From positions 183,419 through 247,418 of the forward strand of contig SJOL01003912.1 of assembly GCA_004794785.1 (NCBI GenBank): 64,000 nt of DNA. The letters run 5' to 3'. The notes beneath the pieces are model-generated. The model did no database searches and was not told the DNA's origin. It worked only from the letters and a program-made list of their open reading frames with translations. Positions 11,342 to 23,495 of this stretch are shown piece after piece; the stretch's first letter is position 1, and each line of letters opens with the position of its first letter. The stretch is from Opisthorchis felineus (lineage: Eukaryota > Platyhelminthes > Trematoda > Opisthorchiida > Opisthorchiidae). The translations under genes were made by a program, and so were the position numbers.

Positions 11342-13773
11342 CTGAAAGTGGAAAACCCCAAACATAACCACTTTTACTGGCGACAGAAAATGCAGTAACT
11401 TTGGCAACGCTAAATTATAGAAGAAAATGTCTTTGTGCACACTTTTTACAGAACAAGCAATTTTTGATTAAGGAGAAAAGGTACAGAACGTTACCTTGTG
11501 AAATGACAATACATCTTGTGTAAGTGTATCCTGCTATTTGTAATCAATTGACAGTAAAGCTTGGGAGCAGTGGGATGTAGAATGAATTGCCAAGTCAACA
11601 AAAAATATGAAAAAGGCAAGTAGAGAAAATCCGACTATTTCGTGAGCAATGTTGTTCTTGAATTTTGCACATTTGGGGCAGTTACATTCATTTTTCTACA
11701 CAGAAAGTGATGCGTACAAGATTATCTCAGTGATAGCATAAAAAGTCAATAAAAAAATTCACCCGGTTTCTTGTTAATGTAGGTAACGGTTTTGGCTAGG
11801 ATAGTATTGATCAAACGAATAAATTCAGCCCTAAGTGAGGACTTAAACATTTGAATGTTATTAACATCAGGGGCGGACGAATAATCGGAGTGGCAGGTTA
11901 ACATCATTTCAGAAGAGTCCGATGCTGCTGCTAAGTTATGCGTCCTCCTTGGGAGGCCAATTGGTGGGATAGCGGGCGATTGGGTGATCGAAATCAGACA
12001 TGGTGTACGACCCTATACGTAAAGTGTAGGCCTCGAAAGATCATTTTAGACGCGTCACATGCGTAAAAACTGGTAGCTTGGCTGTTGGCCAGGGTACAGT
12101 TGATCTGTTCCCCCAGCTTGGCAATTGACTCGCCAACGTTTCGTCGGCATACGACAGTACATCTGCGCCAGACGATGTCTCCACGAAACATTTGTAGTCC
12201 ACCTGGCTTAAAAACATCATAAACTAGATTCAGCTTGGTTCCATGCCCAATTTGCATACCAAATTGGTATGCAACTGAGTGTAGTTCGCTGATCTGGTGT
12301 CTTTTTCAATCAACTTATTTTCATCAACTAGGTTGAGCATCTTCAGTTACACCGTTCAACCAACGTGAAGAGCGCACATATGTCACGGTCGACTTACCAG
12401 TGCTTGACGAACTGGCATAGTTACGTCTCAACTCGAAACATTACCGAATGCAGCTCAAATGCGGCAGATTTATAAAGAAAGCTCCCGCGCGGAGTTTTTT
12501 TGGGGGGTGGGGAGTGGGGAATGGAAGGCTGTTTACTCAGTAATCCAAAACTGAAAATCTCTTTCATGCAAACAGGGTTTTAAAATGAGGGGAATTACGA
12601 ACTCGGGGAGTTAAAGTATGCCAGGTACTCTGCGGTCAACTCATCGTCCAGACAGACACGAGAACACATGAGTTATTTGCTATTATCACTCGCTCTTGTC
12701 ATCAAGAAACGAAATTCAGTACACAACGCTACGTTTGAAGATAGTAAGTTTACAGTCGGACTGGAGGAGACACTTGACTACCATTCTTAGACATTTTAGT
12801 GGAGGAAACTCAAAATCTGCGTATGCCTGAACTAAAAAGGCAACCGCACAATAACCCACAGGAACAGTGGAACTTAAAACCTACCTAATAGCTAGAGAAG
12901 GAGGAAGACAGCCTTCTATTCGGAGTATTCTAGAACAGTGAATATCCAAGGAATTTTATGAAAACATGCTTGGGGGAAAAAGTCAGCAGCGGAAACAGCA
13001 GGAACAAACAACCGAACGGATGGTTCTACATTGAATATAAATATATATGAACTAACAGTCTGGTGCTATTTTAAGGAAACTGATCTCAAGACCGAGGTAG
13101 AATATTGATAAAACCGGAAGGAACGTGATAAGCCAAATCGACTGCCACAACTGCAACAGGTTCTACGCTAGACAAACTGGAAGGAGACCATGCACGTAAA
13201 TGAGAAGATGCAACGCGACCAGCAGAAGACATGACTTCATCCTCTTGATATCTATGCACGGAGACCAAGATAGTCACAAATACAATCCGGAAAACGTAAA
13301 AATATTGGTACGTGGCGACGCGTGACATGAAAGGGAGTTTAGTGAGGCACAGTACCCTACGACGGATTCCATCAACTGAGGTGTTAAACTACATTCAATT
13401 TATGCACCCTCAGCCGAAAGAAATAAGACCCCAAGCGGAGCACTCCAGAAGAGACGGCTACTGGATTGTTAAACCAAGAAAAGGGAGTTCTTGGAGCCAT
13501 ATAAAACAAACCATGAAGTCTAATTCAGAGAGTTACCCAGAGAGAGAGAGAGAGGAGGGAGGACACCCGAGCACCGACCAGTGGACGGGGACGGAGGAGG
13601 CCCAGTTCATAGGTCACATTGTCACTGTGTGATCAGGATACAAAATAACAGACCAACCGATAGAACCACCCGACCGAAAAATCAATCGTAATCGAACATC
13701 AGCCGTGTCTGGCAGCACGTATATTGACAGATACTCAGAACTACTTAACATACAACCACTGAAGCAAACTTAC
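11342..13773. other. Intron A-B, 2432 nt
   Basis: It contains a partial R2/R1 composite repeat at about 12075-12300 and a short AG-rich tract near 13540-13555. An antisense frame from an ATG at 13327 (101 codons, very basic and polar) and a minus frame ending at 13086 are present. Neither has splice signals that fit the gene, so neither is called. Confidence 0.5.
12075..12300 (+). repeat. Composite of partial R2 fold-back arm and R1 repeat
   Basis: The block GATCTGTTCCCCCAGCTTGG through CCAACGTTTCGTCG matches the left arm and centre of the 131-270 palindrome. A shortened right-arm remnant (ACGAAACATTTGTAGTC) follows. The sequence then continues as AAAACATCATAAACTAGA and GCAACTGAGTGTAGTTCGCT, which matches R1 at 9845-9940. 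R1 and R2 may therefore be parts of one larger element. An inverted repeat TTGCATACCA/TGGTATGCAA with a 3 nt loop lies at 12252-12274. Confidence 0.6.
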
Positions 13774-14842
13774 GGCCAATGATGCAGCAACCCGGTGTGC
13801 GTCCCCGAAAAGGTCCGTTGCTGGATGAACGCAACCTCTCTGCGATAAGCCCGCATCCGCTTGACTGAGTAAATCTGGTTGTGTAGTGGAAAGCGAAGAG
13901 GACACTCGAACCTCTTCCCGCTCTGAACTCATTTCAGGATACGGTGAGACTACTCGGCTCACCAGGTCAGAAATGTCTGTGCCAGAGAACAAAACGGCGC
14001 CAGTCAAGTCAGACAGGATATCTGACGTTTGCTGTTGTTGTTCTGTAGGGCTTGAAACTTGTAGTGATGTTTCTCCCTGTCTATCAGACTGGGATGTATC
14101 TGGTCCGGTCTGTATTGTCGCTCCAGGAACTATGGTCCTGCTTATCTCACTCAAGAGCAGAAAATGTGTTAGCGCACCGTCATCCTCTGCTGCAGCGATC
14201 TGAACCGTCGGCGCTCCTTGTTGTTGATGTAGCAACAAGCTGTCCAACTCAGTGTCTAGTCTACCCAAAGAAGCTGTTCCACTAGTCCTGGGAGATCCAG
14301 CTGCAGACTTAGCCCGTCGCATTACTGTAGAAGTATCTTGCTTTTCTTCGGCGAGCACGCCTTCACTAGTCCAGTCCCCAGTCATACGTCGATAGGTTTC
14401 TGTTATCCATCGAAGAGGGTCCATTTCGGAAACCTGTTCACCCTCCAGTCTCTCCATATTCGTTGCCATGTCCTCTTCCGTCTCTGGCACAATGTTGGCG
14501 TCAGTACTTTGTCTACTTCCGGCACTCTCAGTGGTCGTCACGTAACCACTTGTGGGCGCCTCAGGTAATTCGTCGGCATTACTTTGTCCACTAACCATCA
14601 CCGCTGATTCTTCCTGAGAATCTCTGGCAGCTGGCCGCGTCCCTTCGCTTTGTGTACGTTTTAACCCAGAAGAGTGACCCAGGGTATTCGTCAGACTGAC
14701 CCCTAGGTTATTGCTGAACATTGTTACAGCACGACGGTCGGCGGAAGAGGAACGTAGCTGTAGTGAGGCTGTCTGCAGTCGTTTACTTGTGTAACTTGAA
14801 CCACTAAGAAGGGTTGAGTAAGCTCGTCTGGCAGAAGACGGT
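13774..14842 (-). CDS. Exon A of the unrecognised low-complexity protein gene
   Basis: The acceptor CTCTGTTCTTCCTCCAG and the donor TTGGCC followed by GTAAGT bound 1069 nt on the minus strand. The frame begins with one base completing a codon and ends in phase 0. It encodes about 356 residues: a Ser and Arg-rich start (SSARRAYSTLLSGSS), then an acidic, Ser, Thr and Glu-rich middle with a more ordered stretch, MDPLRWITETYRRMTGDWTS. A possible helical part follows (HFLLLSEISRTIVPG), then Gln4 and a SDILSDLTGAVLFSGTDISD segment with acidic and hydrophobic character. No catalytic motif, membrane segment or known domain is visible, so function is unknown. Exon A joins in phase to exon B. Upstream exons, including the start codon, are not identified with certainty; they must end two bases into a codon. 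Confidence 0.7.
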
Positions 14843-17819
14843 CTGGAGGAAGAACAGAGTGAGATATGCATCGAGGCGAAAGTTAAGGCAACTGCGTTCT
14901 CAGGTGCGTTGACCAAATATGATTAACAATGATAGTTGCTAGATAGAGAGATGCAAGAATTCTGCAGAACCGAAGGTATACACCAATAATATTCGTTGTA
15001 CACTTAGATTCCTCGACGAACAATGTTAGCTTTGTACATATTTTCCTACCCCATTCAGGAGCTACAGTGACGCACAAAAATTTCGTGTCAACATAACAAA
15101 GAACTTATATGAAACTATTACACGTTTTAAGGAGGTTCTCAGTTCGCTTGGAACAAACAACTTATATAGAAACTATATCAGTTGACTAATTTATGGTCCT
15201 TCCAACGGAGTGTCGCTTTTTTGAGGAGTCCAGAACAAAAACAAAAACAATTTAGGGGCTCAGTAAGGCTTTCCACGTGAAGTGGGAGATTGCGGCACAC
15301 AATTCACCCTTTTATTTTTAATGCTCTATTTAAACCAGTCCGGATGTCGGATAAAGTTGTCAATCATTTCGGAAGTAACCTTAAAACAGCAGAAAACGCA
15401 AAATCGACCACATGCATGACACACTGACCCCCTCCCTCTGAGAAGTAAAACTACGATAGAAAAGGGCTTTGTGACTAATCAGAGGGAATGGACTCTCTTC
15501 GGGTGTCCAACATCAGTCATTACAACGTAGTGACAGTAACTGGACACAAGAAATCGAAGAACATCTGACCAACAGAGCTTGTCAGTTGAACAAGAATGAT
15601 AGGAAAGGTGTCATTTAGCATATGGGCGAATGGTTGGGAGGTAAACAGCTTGAGACGCCTGACAACAGGTCACGTATCCGATTCCTACCCACCCACATGA
15701 CGAGTCCTAAGGTCTCAGGGGCTGATCTAAACAATCACTCAAATCTATGTTCATTTTTATTCCACGTAACTGTGCGCCGAAAATATTTGCTCTTCTTGGA
15801 TGCGAATTTTGTGGCTCATTGCACTATGACTGTTAATTATTGTACTCCAGGCCAATTTCCCCCCTCGTGAGCCAGTGATCGACAGAAAGCATGTTTCATA
15901 CTTCTGTTCATATACACTGGGTCTACGGACGATTCTTCTTTACCACGACTTTGAAACGAAACAAGCGAAATGCGGTCGATATTATGGACCAGAAGAAACG
16001 AAAAGCTGTATTTGCGTTATCGGGCGTAGCTATAAAGTTGTAGTGGGGATCTTTCCAGATTGGATGGCCAGGTGGAAGTGCTGTGTTTCATAAAGGTCTC
16101 TCGGGCATGACAAAAGTATTTCAAAAATCCACTGAACTGTGTTTTCTTCAGGAATCTCAATTAGGATCTCCCCTAAAATTTCTGTTATTAAAAACACGAA
16201 TGAAACGTTTTTTACTGGTAAAATCTACGTGAGAAATGCATCTAGAACTGCTTGCTCTGTCTTTCAATCAACACCTGCCTATACCAATACGTTGTGCCAA
16301 ACGTTGAAATGGAATATCCAACTTCACTGAATGGCATACATTACCTCCGCACTGTCGGAATTCCGACCGAATCTCCCTGTTTTATCTTATTGGCTCGAAG
16401 TGCCCCCTATTTTTACGATAACTGTGCCCTGCAGTATTTCCGATTTTTCAAAATGTCCACCGTTCTGCGACTGTCCATCAGCAGCACTGACCTATAAGCT
16501 CTTCGATCAGCTGAGAGTATTTCATTCTCATGGGATGTCTGCTCGATTTCAGCATGCTTGTTAGTTTTGATATGAGTTTCAGTGTAAGTTAACCAGTGAG
16601 GGCCCAAACGATGCTTCTTTTGGGTCGATGCAACTGTGTGTCGTGGAATCCGACAAAATTATGTCAGCTTTTATCAGCTTGCTTCCAGAGTCGGATATGG
16701 ATGCATGGCCCCAACTGAGCATTTAACTCCGGCACACGTTAAGCGTAAGTCAGTCAGTCAGTGATTTGCTTTTCACTCAGCGGTGTTTATAGTGTGTGTG
16801 CACTTTGCACCTGTATAGTTAAGCTTTTGTCGTAGTTGTTCTTCCTATTTAACATGTTTAACGTGTTTGTCAGGCGCGACTTCACCGGGAACGGACGCCT
16901 AATTTTTGTGACAGAAAAAATCTTAGTGTGCACCACTTGTAAAAGTCCTACGTGGATCGTTCTACCGTACATGTCCAGCAATCCTCACGTCCGTTTGATG
17001 CCAATTTCAAAATGCCATATAAAAGTATCATTTCATCCTTTTGTATGTTTGAGGTGGGAAAAAATTCGTTTTTGAGACATTTTTTTAAATATTAAGAGCG
17101 CAAACTGGGTTACACTGCTGAAGTGAACATCACAAAGCAGGAAAAACGGTGGGACGTGTTGTCATTAAGCCAAACATTGCTGCTGTCGTATAATAAACAT
17201 TTACGGAACGATACTACTCAAACCCTAATGCATAAGTAAGCTAACAGCTGAACAATAAGGGATGGGCCTGTAAAAGGTGATAAATGGCCAAATAGAATAG
17301 CTTCAACGACTGACTCCAGAATGTTCTTCGTTCATCCAGATCGTTGTTTGAGTCAAGCAAAAAATAATTTGTTCCGCCTTGCTTTCCTTTATACACACAA
17401 TTTAGGGCAGTAATTCTTGACTGCAAAGTCAAATAGACGTTTGGCATTTTGGCGATTTTTTTTCCTGAGCAGTCAAACAACTCGCATTCCTCTCCCAGGA
17501 TCTCCTTCGCATTTCTCGCCGTTACTTTCCATTTGTTACGACATTTAGAGCCGCGCGGAAAACAAGGGTTCCTGTGCATTAGTAGGCGAATGACTGTTCG
17601 GATAAATAAGCTGCTCGTTTTCACGACGTTTTACGCTTCAATGCAATTTCGCCAGTTCCGAAAACTGGCCGAAGGACAGGTGATACAGAGGGTAACATCC
17701 TGAAACTCTTGACCAAAGAGTCACTTAGCCAATTGTTCGTGTCCGCCAGATGCGTGTTCAGGATTTTCTGAATCCAAGCCCATCTATGCTGGAAATAAAT
17801 CAGTTCTTTTTTGACAGGA
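14843..17819. other. Non-coding stretch upstream of exon A
   Basis: No supported exon or RNA gene. Several plus-strand frames of 60-110 codons and one minus frame of 127 codons (17624-17241) occur, but none has matched splice sites or a family signature. A short (GTCA)n-like run lies near 16750. Confidence 0.45.
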
Positions 17820-17985
17820 CACTACTCATAAGATTGCTGAAAACCAATTCAGCATCCACGACGATAAGCCCCCTTGAGACTTATCAGGTAGGTGCAATCT
17901 ATGAGTTTCGGTCAAACTTACGCCCCGCTTGAACACAAAGTATACACAATCGCGGAATGTACTCAATTGCAAACAGATTTGACTT
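17820..17985 (-). repeat. R1 dispersed repeat, inverted copy
   Basis: The motifs ACTACTCATAAGATTGCTG, TTATCAGGTAGGTGCAATC and GAATGTACTCAATTGCAAAC are the reverse complement, in the right order, of blocks in the copy at 9840-10072. The copy is diverged and non-coding. Confidence 0.6.
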
Positions 17986-18079
17986 CAACGAAAGACTCAA
18001 ACGCATGCCAACCGAAACTGGCGTTTATGATATTTTTCAACTGAGTGTACTGCCAAAACACCACCTTGTGTTTCGATAT

Positions 18080-18610
18080 CTCGAATATTGTACGAAATGG
18101 TATTCGGAAGAAATAACTCACCCTCGATAGATAAACTGATCACACTGTATAGGTTACGCTGGCATGGCTACGTGCTGCATATGCCAGTCGACCGACTTCC
18201 TCGAAGGGTTCTTTTCGCACAACCACGTGAAAAGTGGAAACGAGCCAGAGGCAGTCAAACAATGACTTGGCAGCGAAGTATAGAAGCCAGTACCAGCAAG
18301 CAGCTGCGCTGGTCATTGCCGAGACGAGCCACATCGATGGTTAGAGACATTGTCAGACATGGTCCAGTCGCGCCCTCTATGGTGTTCGTGCATCCAAGCT
18401 ATTGCCTTCAATGCATAGCTCCCTTCCCAACCCCACCTCCCACTTAACACTCCACTGGCAGTGCTGTATTTACGCACCAATTTATCAGCTCCCGCCTCCA
18501 ATGCGCAGTTACCTCCTCCACCTCCCCAAATCATCGGTAACCGAAACTGCGGCAGTTACAACTACTGTACGACAAGTACGCGGTTCTTACAGCTGGCAGT
18601 GATAATGGCG
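18080..18610 (+). mobile_element. 5'-truncated RTE-like retrotransposon, family B: RT C-terminus plus 3' tail
   Basis: A plus-strand frame from about 18088 to 18447 encodes the region after the reverse transcriptase domain seen in flatworm RTE-type elements. Recognisable pieces are VFGRNN, LYRLRWHGYVLHMPVDRLPR, RVLFAQPREKWKRARGSQTM and TWQRSIEAST. This matches by pattern the LRWLGHVLRMP...RLPRR...W...RGGQ...TWQR signature also present at 52.0-52.45 kb. A 3' untranslated region follows, ending with the shared tail (CCCCAAATCATCGGTAACCG...GTACGACAAGTACGCGG, about 18525-18600). Endonuclease and RT palm are absent. The copy is a dead fragment. Confidence 0.8.
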
Positions 18611-18639
18611 ATGTACGAAATGAAAAGTCACACGGTTTT

Positions 18640-18730
18640 TATGCAGCATATTCAGCTGGAGAAGAAGACTATCACAAACGAGAGACCCAGCTGGAATTCA
18701 ATTGGGTTTTCCAGTAAAATCAAAGAAATC
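18640..18730 (+). repeat. Partial R1-like repeat next to the retrotransposon tail
   Basis: ATCACAAACGAGAGACCCAG and CTGGAATTCAATTGGGTTTT resemble the CATCATAAACGAGAG...CAGCTGGGTTCC part of R1 at 9855-9890. Its position right after a retrotransposon 3' end may be chance or nesting. Confidence 0.4.
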
Positions 18731-18901
18731 CGCTTTCATCCAGCGGGTACAAAAAAGTAGATTCCATAAGACAGGTGTTCCTATTGTCAATCTTGGTTAG
18801 TGACCGCATGTACGTGAAAGAAAAAAAAGCTACACTGCACTTCCGTTTTCAGCTATTTGTTCGGCATTGACGCAGCAAGTTATCATGATGGGATTAAGGA
18901 G

Positions 18902-19050
18902 TTACCTCTCAAAGTTAATTCGATTTTCTCCATGCTCTTGAACATATTCGTGCAACTCCTGTTCCGTACGTCCGGTATACCTAAAATCACAGACAATATA
19001 CGAGCAGATATAGGAACAGAAAGAACAAATAATTTGAAGTTCGAACAAAA
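18902..19050 (-). mobile_element. Possible GIY-YIG-like endonuclease remnant
   Basis: The minus frame contains CDFRYTGRTEQELHEYVQEH, which resembles the core of GIY-YIG nuclease-type domains (C-x-x-x-YIGxT-x-x-L-x-x-R-x-x-EH) found in Penelope-like and some other flatworm retroelements. The usual YIG is YTG here, and the Arg of the R-x-x-EH element is missing. The surrounding frame does not show further RT motifs. It is either a decayed element fragment or coincidence; a profile search would decide. Confidence 0.35.
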
Positions 19051-19179
19051 ACTGGAAGAAGGACGATGTTCGGTTTGTGCGACTTACAAGCACAGCCAGA
19101 GTGTGCTGTTGAAGGACGAAATAGAACTGTTGCTTAATTTGTGGAAGACTACAAGCAAAAACTGTATAATTGGTCACCG

Positions 19180-21615
19180 AGTAATGTAAATGAAGATAAC
19201 ATTGCTACTCATGTACATTTCAGGTTCTAGTATGGTTTTCAGGGCGTAAAACTGGCAAAATATGTCATCGGCAATTACTGGCGGGTCACTACATCTTGCA
19301 TCCGTAGATGTTTCCACAATCCGCGTGCTGGGTAGCCTAAGTAGGCCCATAATCTTATTACGTTTCACTTTGTTAGCTCGAAATATTCTTAGTGCCACAG
19401 AGCTCATGTAGAATGTTGCCACCTTTGGCAACGTAGGCTAGAGGACCACATGATTTTCACATGATTTTGAACAGTAACGCACTTGTGGGAGTCAAATGAC
19501 CAGACACATACAAAAGGAATAGCTACGTGTGGATGATAACTGGGCAGCTGTATGTCAAATGTAGGGTTCCTTTTGCAGACCCAATCTGACTGGTCATTGG
19601 ACTGAGGTTGGGTGACTCGTCTCATAACATCAAAGAAAGCGTTTATGTATTTTGGGGGGTTTCGGTTAGTGTTGATTAGCTGAACGTAACAACTCGGTCA
19701 CTAAGGGTGGTTCAAAAGACTTTGGGGCGATTCAATTTCCGGCAAGTCTACCGAAAACTTGTTTAGCTTCCAGCAGATTTTCTAAATGGACTGTTGACTG
19801 AGGGGTTGGCATCTATAAACTTGTTGGCTGGGCCTCGCAAAATCTACTGAGCTCACACTCCTCGCTGGCCGAACTGAAACATGGGTAAACAAAAGCGTCA
19901 TCTTAGACCTAACTTGTGTGTTGGCTCCTCTTAATCCCGGCCCACTTTGGAGCCTGGAAATGTGCTGTGTTTCTGCAATCACCATGTGAGTCCATAGCGT
20001 AATTTGCACAATGAACCAACAAAGGACAGGACAACTGTCAAAACTAGTCCGACATACAGCTGGTTCAAGATAGCGCATCTGACACCTGGAAAACTCCGTG
20101 CCAAGTTAACTGCACTATTAACCAGCAGTCCATAGTCAGGATGGAAGAGTGTTTATAGACTTCTGACCACATGTTGCCTTTGAGTTGTAAAACGAAATCT
20201 ACGACTGAAATCGGCATTAAACCAAGTTAAAAGGGAAGTGCATGTTTCAGGACGCTGCCGCCCGTAAGTTTGGGCCGAAATACCTTGGCTGGAAGTAACA
20301 GTAGCAGTGTGCAACTGTCATTGCGAAACAAGAAACAATAGTCCTTAGAAATTCAACGCGGTTTCTCTGATAACAACATACTTACGCGTGCCTGAGCGCC
20401 ATAAGAAACGGTAGTAACGCAAAAGCGACACGTCGCAGCCACGGATCACTAAGCGAGGCCGAAACTCTTTTTCGAATACATGGGGAGCAATTAGTCAAGT
20501 TGTCAATATCATTTAGTCTTTAATTTCACTTTCAATCATCGTTTTGAATCGATACATGCAAATCCAATGAGCCAACTGATAGGCTGCGAGAAAATGCTGG
20601 CCAATCATGAAAACATCTCAGCAAATCGCTCAATTAAGCTACAACCACTGGTAGCAGAGATATTGGTTTTTCATGGGACTCAAATCAATTATGCGATGGC
20701 ACAGTTTGTAATTGAGGGACAAGAACACAATGCTGGACTAGAATGTTCCATCGGAGAATTAAACGGGTCATGATTACGAGGAGTAACCTTGTTTTGCATA
20801 AGTTGGCGGAAGGAGGCTCAGTTGAAGTGGGAATAACAAGAACAAGGTGATTACTGGAGATCAAGGATTCATCGATTAAGCTTTTTCGCAACCACTTAAG
20901 AAAACTAGAGAGGAGTTCGCACGCCGAACGAAATATTTCTTTTTTTTCTCGTTGTTTGTCTCGGCAATGCTGGAATGGACTTGGACTTGGACGTACACGT
21001 GAGTTATTAGGATAGGATTTCTCCGAAAGACTTCCGGATGCTCGCTCATGTCACTCAACCGTCAGCCTATCATCCAAAGCTGATAAGGCTAACATACATT
21101 GACTGTAAATTTGTAAGGTGTTGCGCGATCAGGAGAACATATGGTAAGCAGCTGGAAAAACTCAAAATACTCTGCTACTTGGAACACTTGAAACAGCTCC
21201 CGCCCACACCAACTTAGTGGGCCAACTCAACCCAAGTGTCCGTTTACCAGTCTCATCCTGGAAGAAGTACTTGATACAGGAGGGAATAGTAATTCCATCA
21301 GGACCATCGATATTCAAATTTTAGTCACATGGCTGGCAACTCGCAAACACTACCAATTCCTCACAGACCATGTAGCCGAGTTCAATCACCCCACCCCCAT
21401 CCACTTTGATAAGAACATCTGCGTAGACCAGTATGAAACCGTTAGCACACATCGCACAGAATTACGGCTGGGGAAAGGAATAAACAGGGCAAGCAATGAG
21501 CGAACGGACAAACGATCGATTGACACCACAATTCTGAACTCCACACACTCAGTTTGGATCGAAATTCACAAAATGAATCCTTCTGATGTAAGCTAGGATG
21601 CACCGTTTGCAATTT
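19180..21615. other. Non-coding stretch
   Basis: No supported genes. The minus frame 20078-19782 (98 codons) lacks motifs. Nothing else stands out. Confidence 0.45.
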
Positions 21616-21745
21616 TTCCACAAATGCGCAGCTACCTACCTCACCTCCCCAAATCATCGGTGAACGAAACTGTGACAGCTACAACCAGTGTACGACAAGT
21701 ACGCGGTTCTTACATCTGACATTGACGATGACGATCTCCAGCCAA
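21616..21745 (+). mobile_element. Orphan 3' tail of RTE-like family B
   Basis: AATGCGCAGCTACCTACC, CACCTCCCCAAATCATCGG and GTGTACGACAAGTACGCGG match the tail of the copy at 18.5-18.6 kb at most positions. It ends in GACGATGACGAT. No coding part precedes it, so this is a tail-only insertion. Confidence 0.75.
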
Positions 21746-23495
21746 CCACAAACAAGAGAATTTGGCTTCACCTAGAGGAAGGAACACAGACTCTTGCACT
21801 TTGTAGTATCAGGTCACTAAATGTTTGGTTCTTCACTTGCATCTTAAAGAATTCGGCATCATGATTGACTTAGTATGCTGTCGCGCTTTTGGTTCACTTC
21901 TGCCGGTACACTATTAATCGGTCAGATTAAGTAAATAGCCAATATTTCCGAGTTACAGTTCCCCAGGACAACGACATCAATTGTTTTCCCGAATCAGATA
22001 CTGTTAAGCGATTAATGTCAACCCTGAACACAGCAATCTATTGGAGTATCAATATAACTCACACAACCAGAGCCAAAAAATAGGTAAAGTTTCATTGCTT
22101 TAAGGGAGAATGCTCTTTCATACATAGCAGCCATTTTGCTGATGATGATTCAATGTGCGTGACGCCGTTGAATAAACCACTCGACTTTTTTCGGGAAACA
22201 GCAGACAGGAATGAAAAGGAGGGGGCTTTCTTGAGTTTGCACTTTGGGAAATCGCTGACAGAACTGAACAGCTCTGGTGACTTTTACCCACTTTACCTGG
22301 TTGTCGCTAGTCGTCTGTCTGTGAACTATAGAAGCGCTCATACAAGTAGCCATAATGTTGGATTGTGTGAAACTCGTAGGCCAAAACAGGTCTCATTAGA
22401 TTCATCAGTCAAAAGCACACTCGCAGCGGCTCACAACTTGCTCGTATCGCTAAAATCGTTTAGATAACATGCATATATGGATTTAAGTAGCTGAATCTGA
22501 ACTATCTTGCTCCATCATTTGACAGACTGACGTTCGTTTCAGCGATGTACTGATCCGAACTTTTGCGAACTGGCTCATTCTAAATGCCTAGCCAACTCAA
22601 TAGATAGTGTACACACAAAAACCACAAATTGGCGCCAATTGTGACTTGTACGCGTTTCTTCCTCTGACGACATCAGACGATATGACTGGGACGTCCTTAT
22701 GGTAGCCAGCATAAACTATTAGACTAGTCGGAATCAAATGTCATGCTTCAACAGGGATGGTCAAACGAACTAGCATGCGAAGTTTTCATGATTAGTCGCC
22801 AGTCCGTCGAAGCTGCAAGTTGAGAAAAGTCGTGCCCCCCCCTTTAGTGGGTCAGCAGGCAGCTGCAGACATTGAAGAAGCCACAGTCGGTGAAGGGAGG
22901 AAAACTCTTTGCCGCGAAGTCGCTTAATAGCAAACACCAACTAAGAAGTTACAAGCTATTGAACAGGAAAGTTCATATGCACATAGCTTTTAAAAACTGA
23001 ACATTCTCACGAGTCATCTTGAAATTTTATGGATATTCATTGACTGTTACGCAATTGTAAATTAACACTGCAAAGCGGTTCCACAAGTTCCGTACTACAC
23101 TTCACCTTCCATTAGACGCTGGAGCTTCGACACGACCACAGACTACTCGAATGCCTCATCAGTAGTATGCTCGTTACACCGGTAGTGATGGGACAGTAGA
23201 GGCCGCGATCAATAAGTCCAGTGCACCGGCTCACATGTCCAAGTGACAGATTGGACTCGATCTGGTTGGTGGATGGTACATAGCACGGGAATCACAATGT
23301 GACGAGATATACAATGGAAAACTTGAGTACGCAGACCTACAGATGGCGAAAGGTGTTATAAGGAGTGATAGGTAACGCGGAGGTTTACGTCATAGTTACC
23401 ACCGATAGAACTGTCATCCAATCGCCGTCTATTCACGGACAGAGGTTCCTCATTAACAACGTTTACACCAGAAAGGGGAACAACATCCCACCTAC
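21746..23495. other. Non-coding stretch
   Basis: No supported exon. A plus frame at 22153-22467 (104 codons) has no recognisable motif or splice borders. Confidence 0.4.

Noticed and set aside
13086..13328. Minus frame with SVEPVAVVAVDLAYHVPSG between exons A and B
   Set aside because: The only plausible acceptor starts the block one base into a codon, which does not fit the phase 0 end of exon A, and no donor follows before the stop.
13327..13632. Plus-strand ATG frame of 101 codons inside intron A-B, rich in Arg, Glu and Ser
   Set aside because: No family signature; part of it is generated by an AG-rich simple repeat; it lies antisense in an intron of a better supported gene.
17241..17624. 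Minus frame of 127 codons
   Set aside because: No start context, splice sites or recognisable motif; length is within what chance gives in 64 kb read in six frames.
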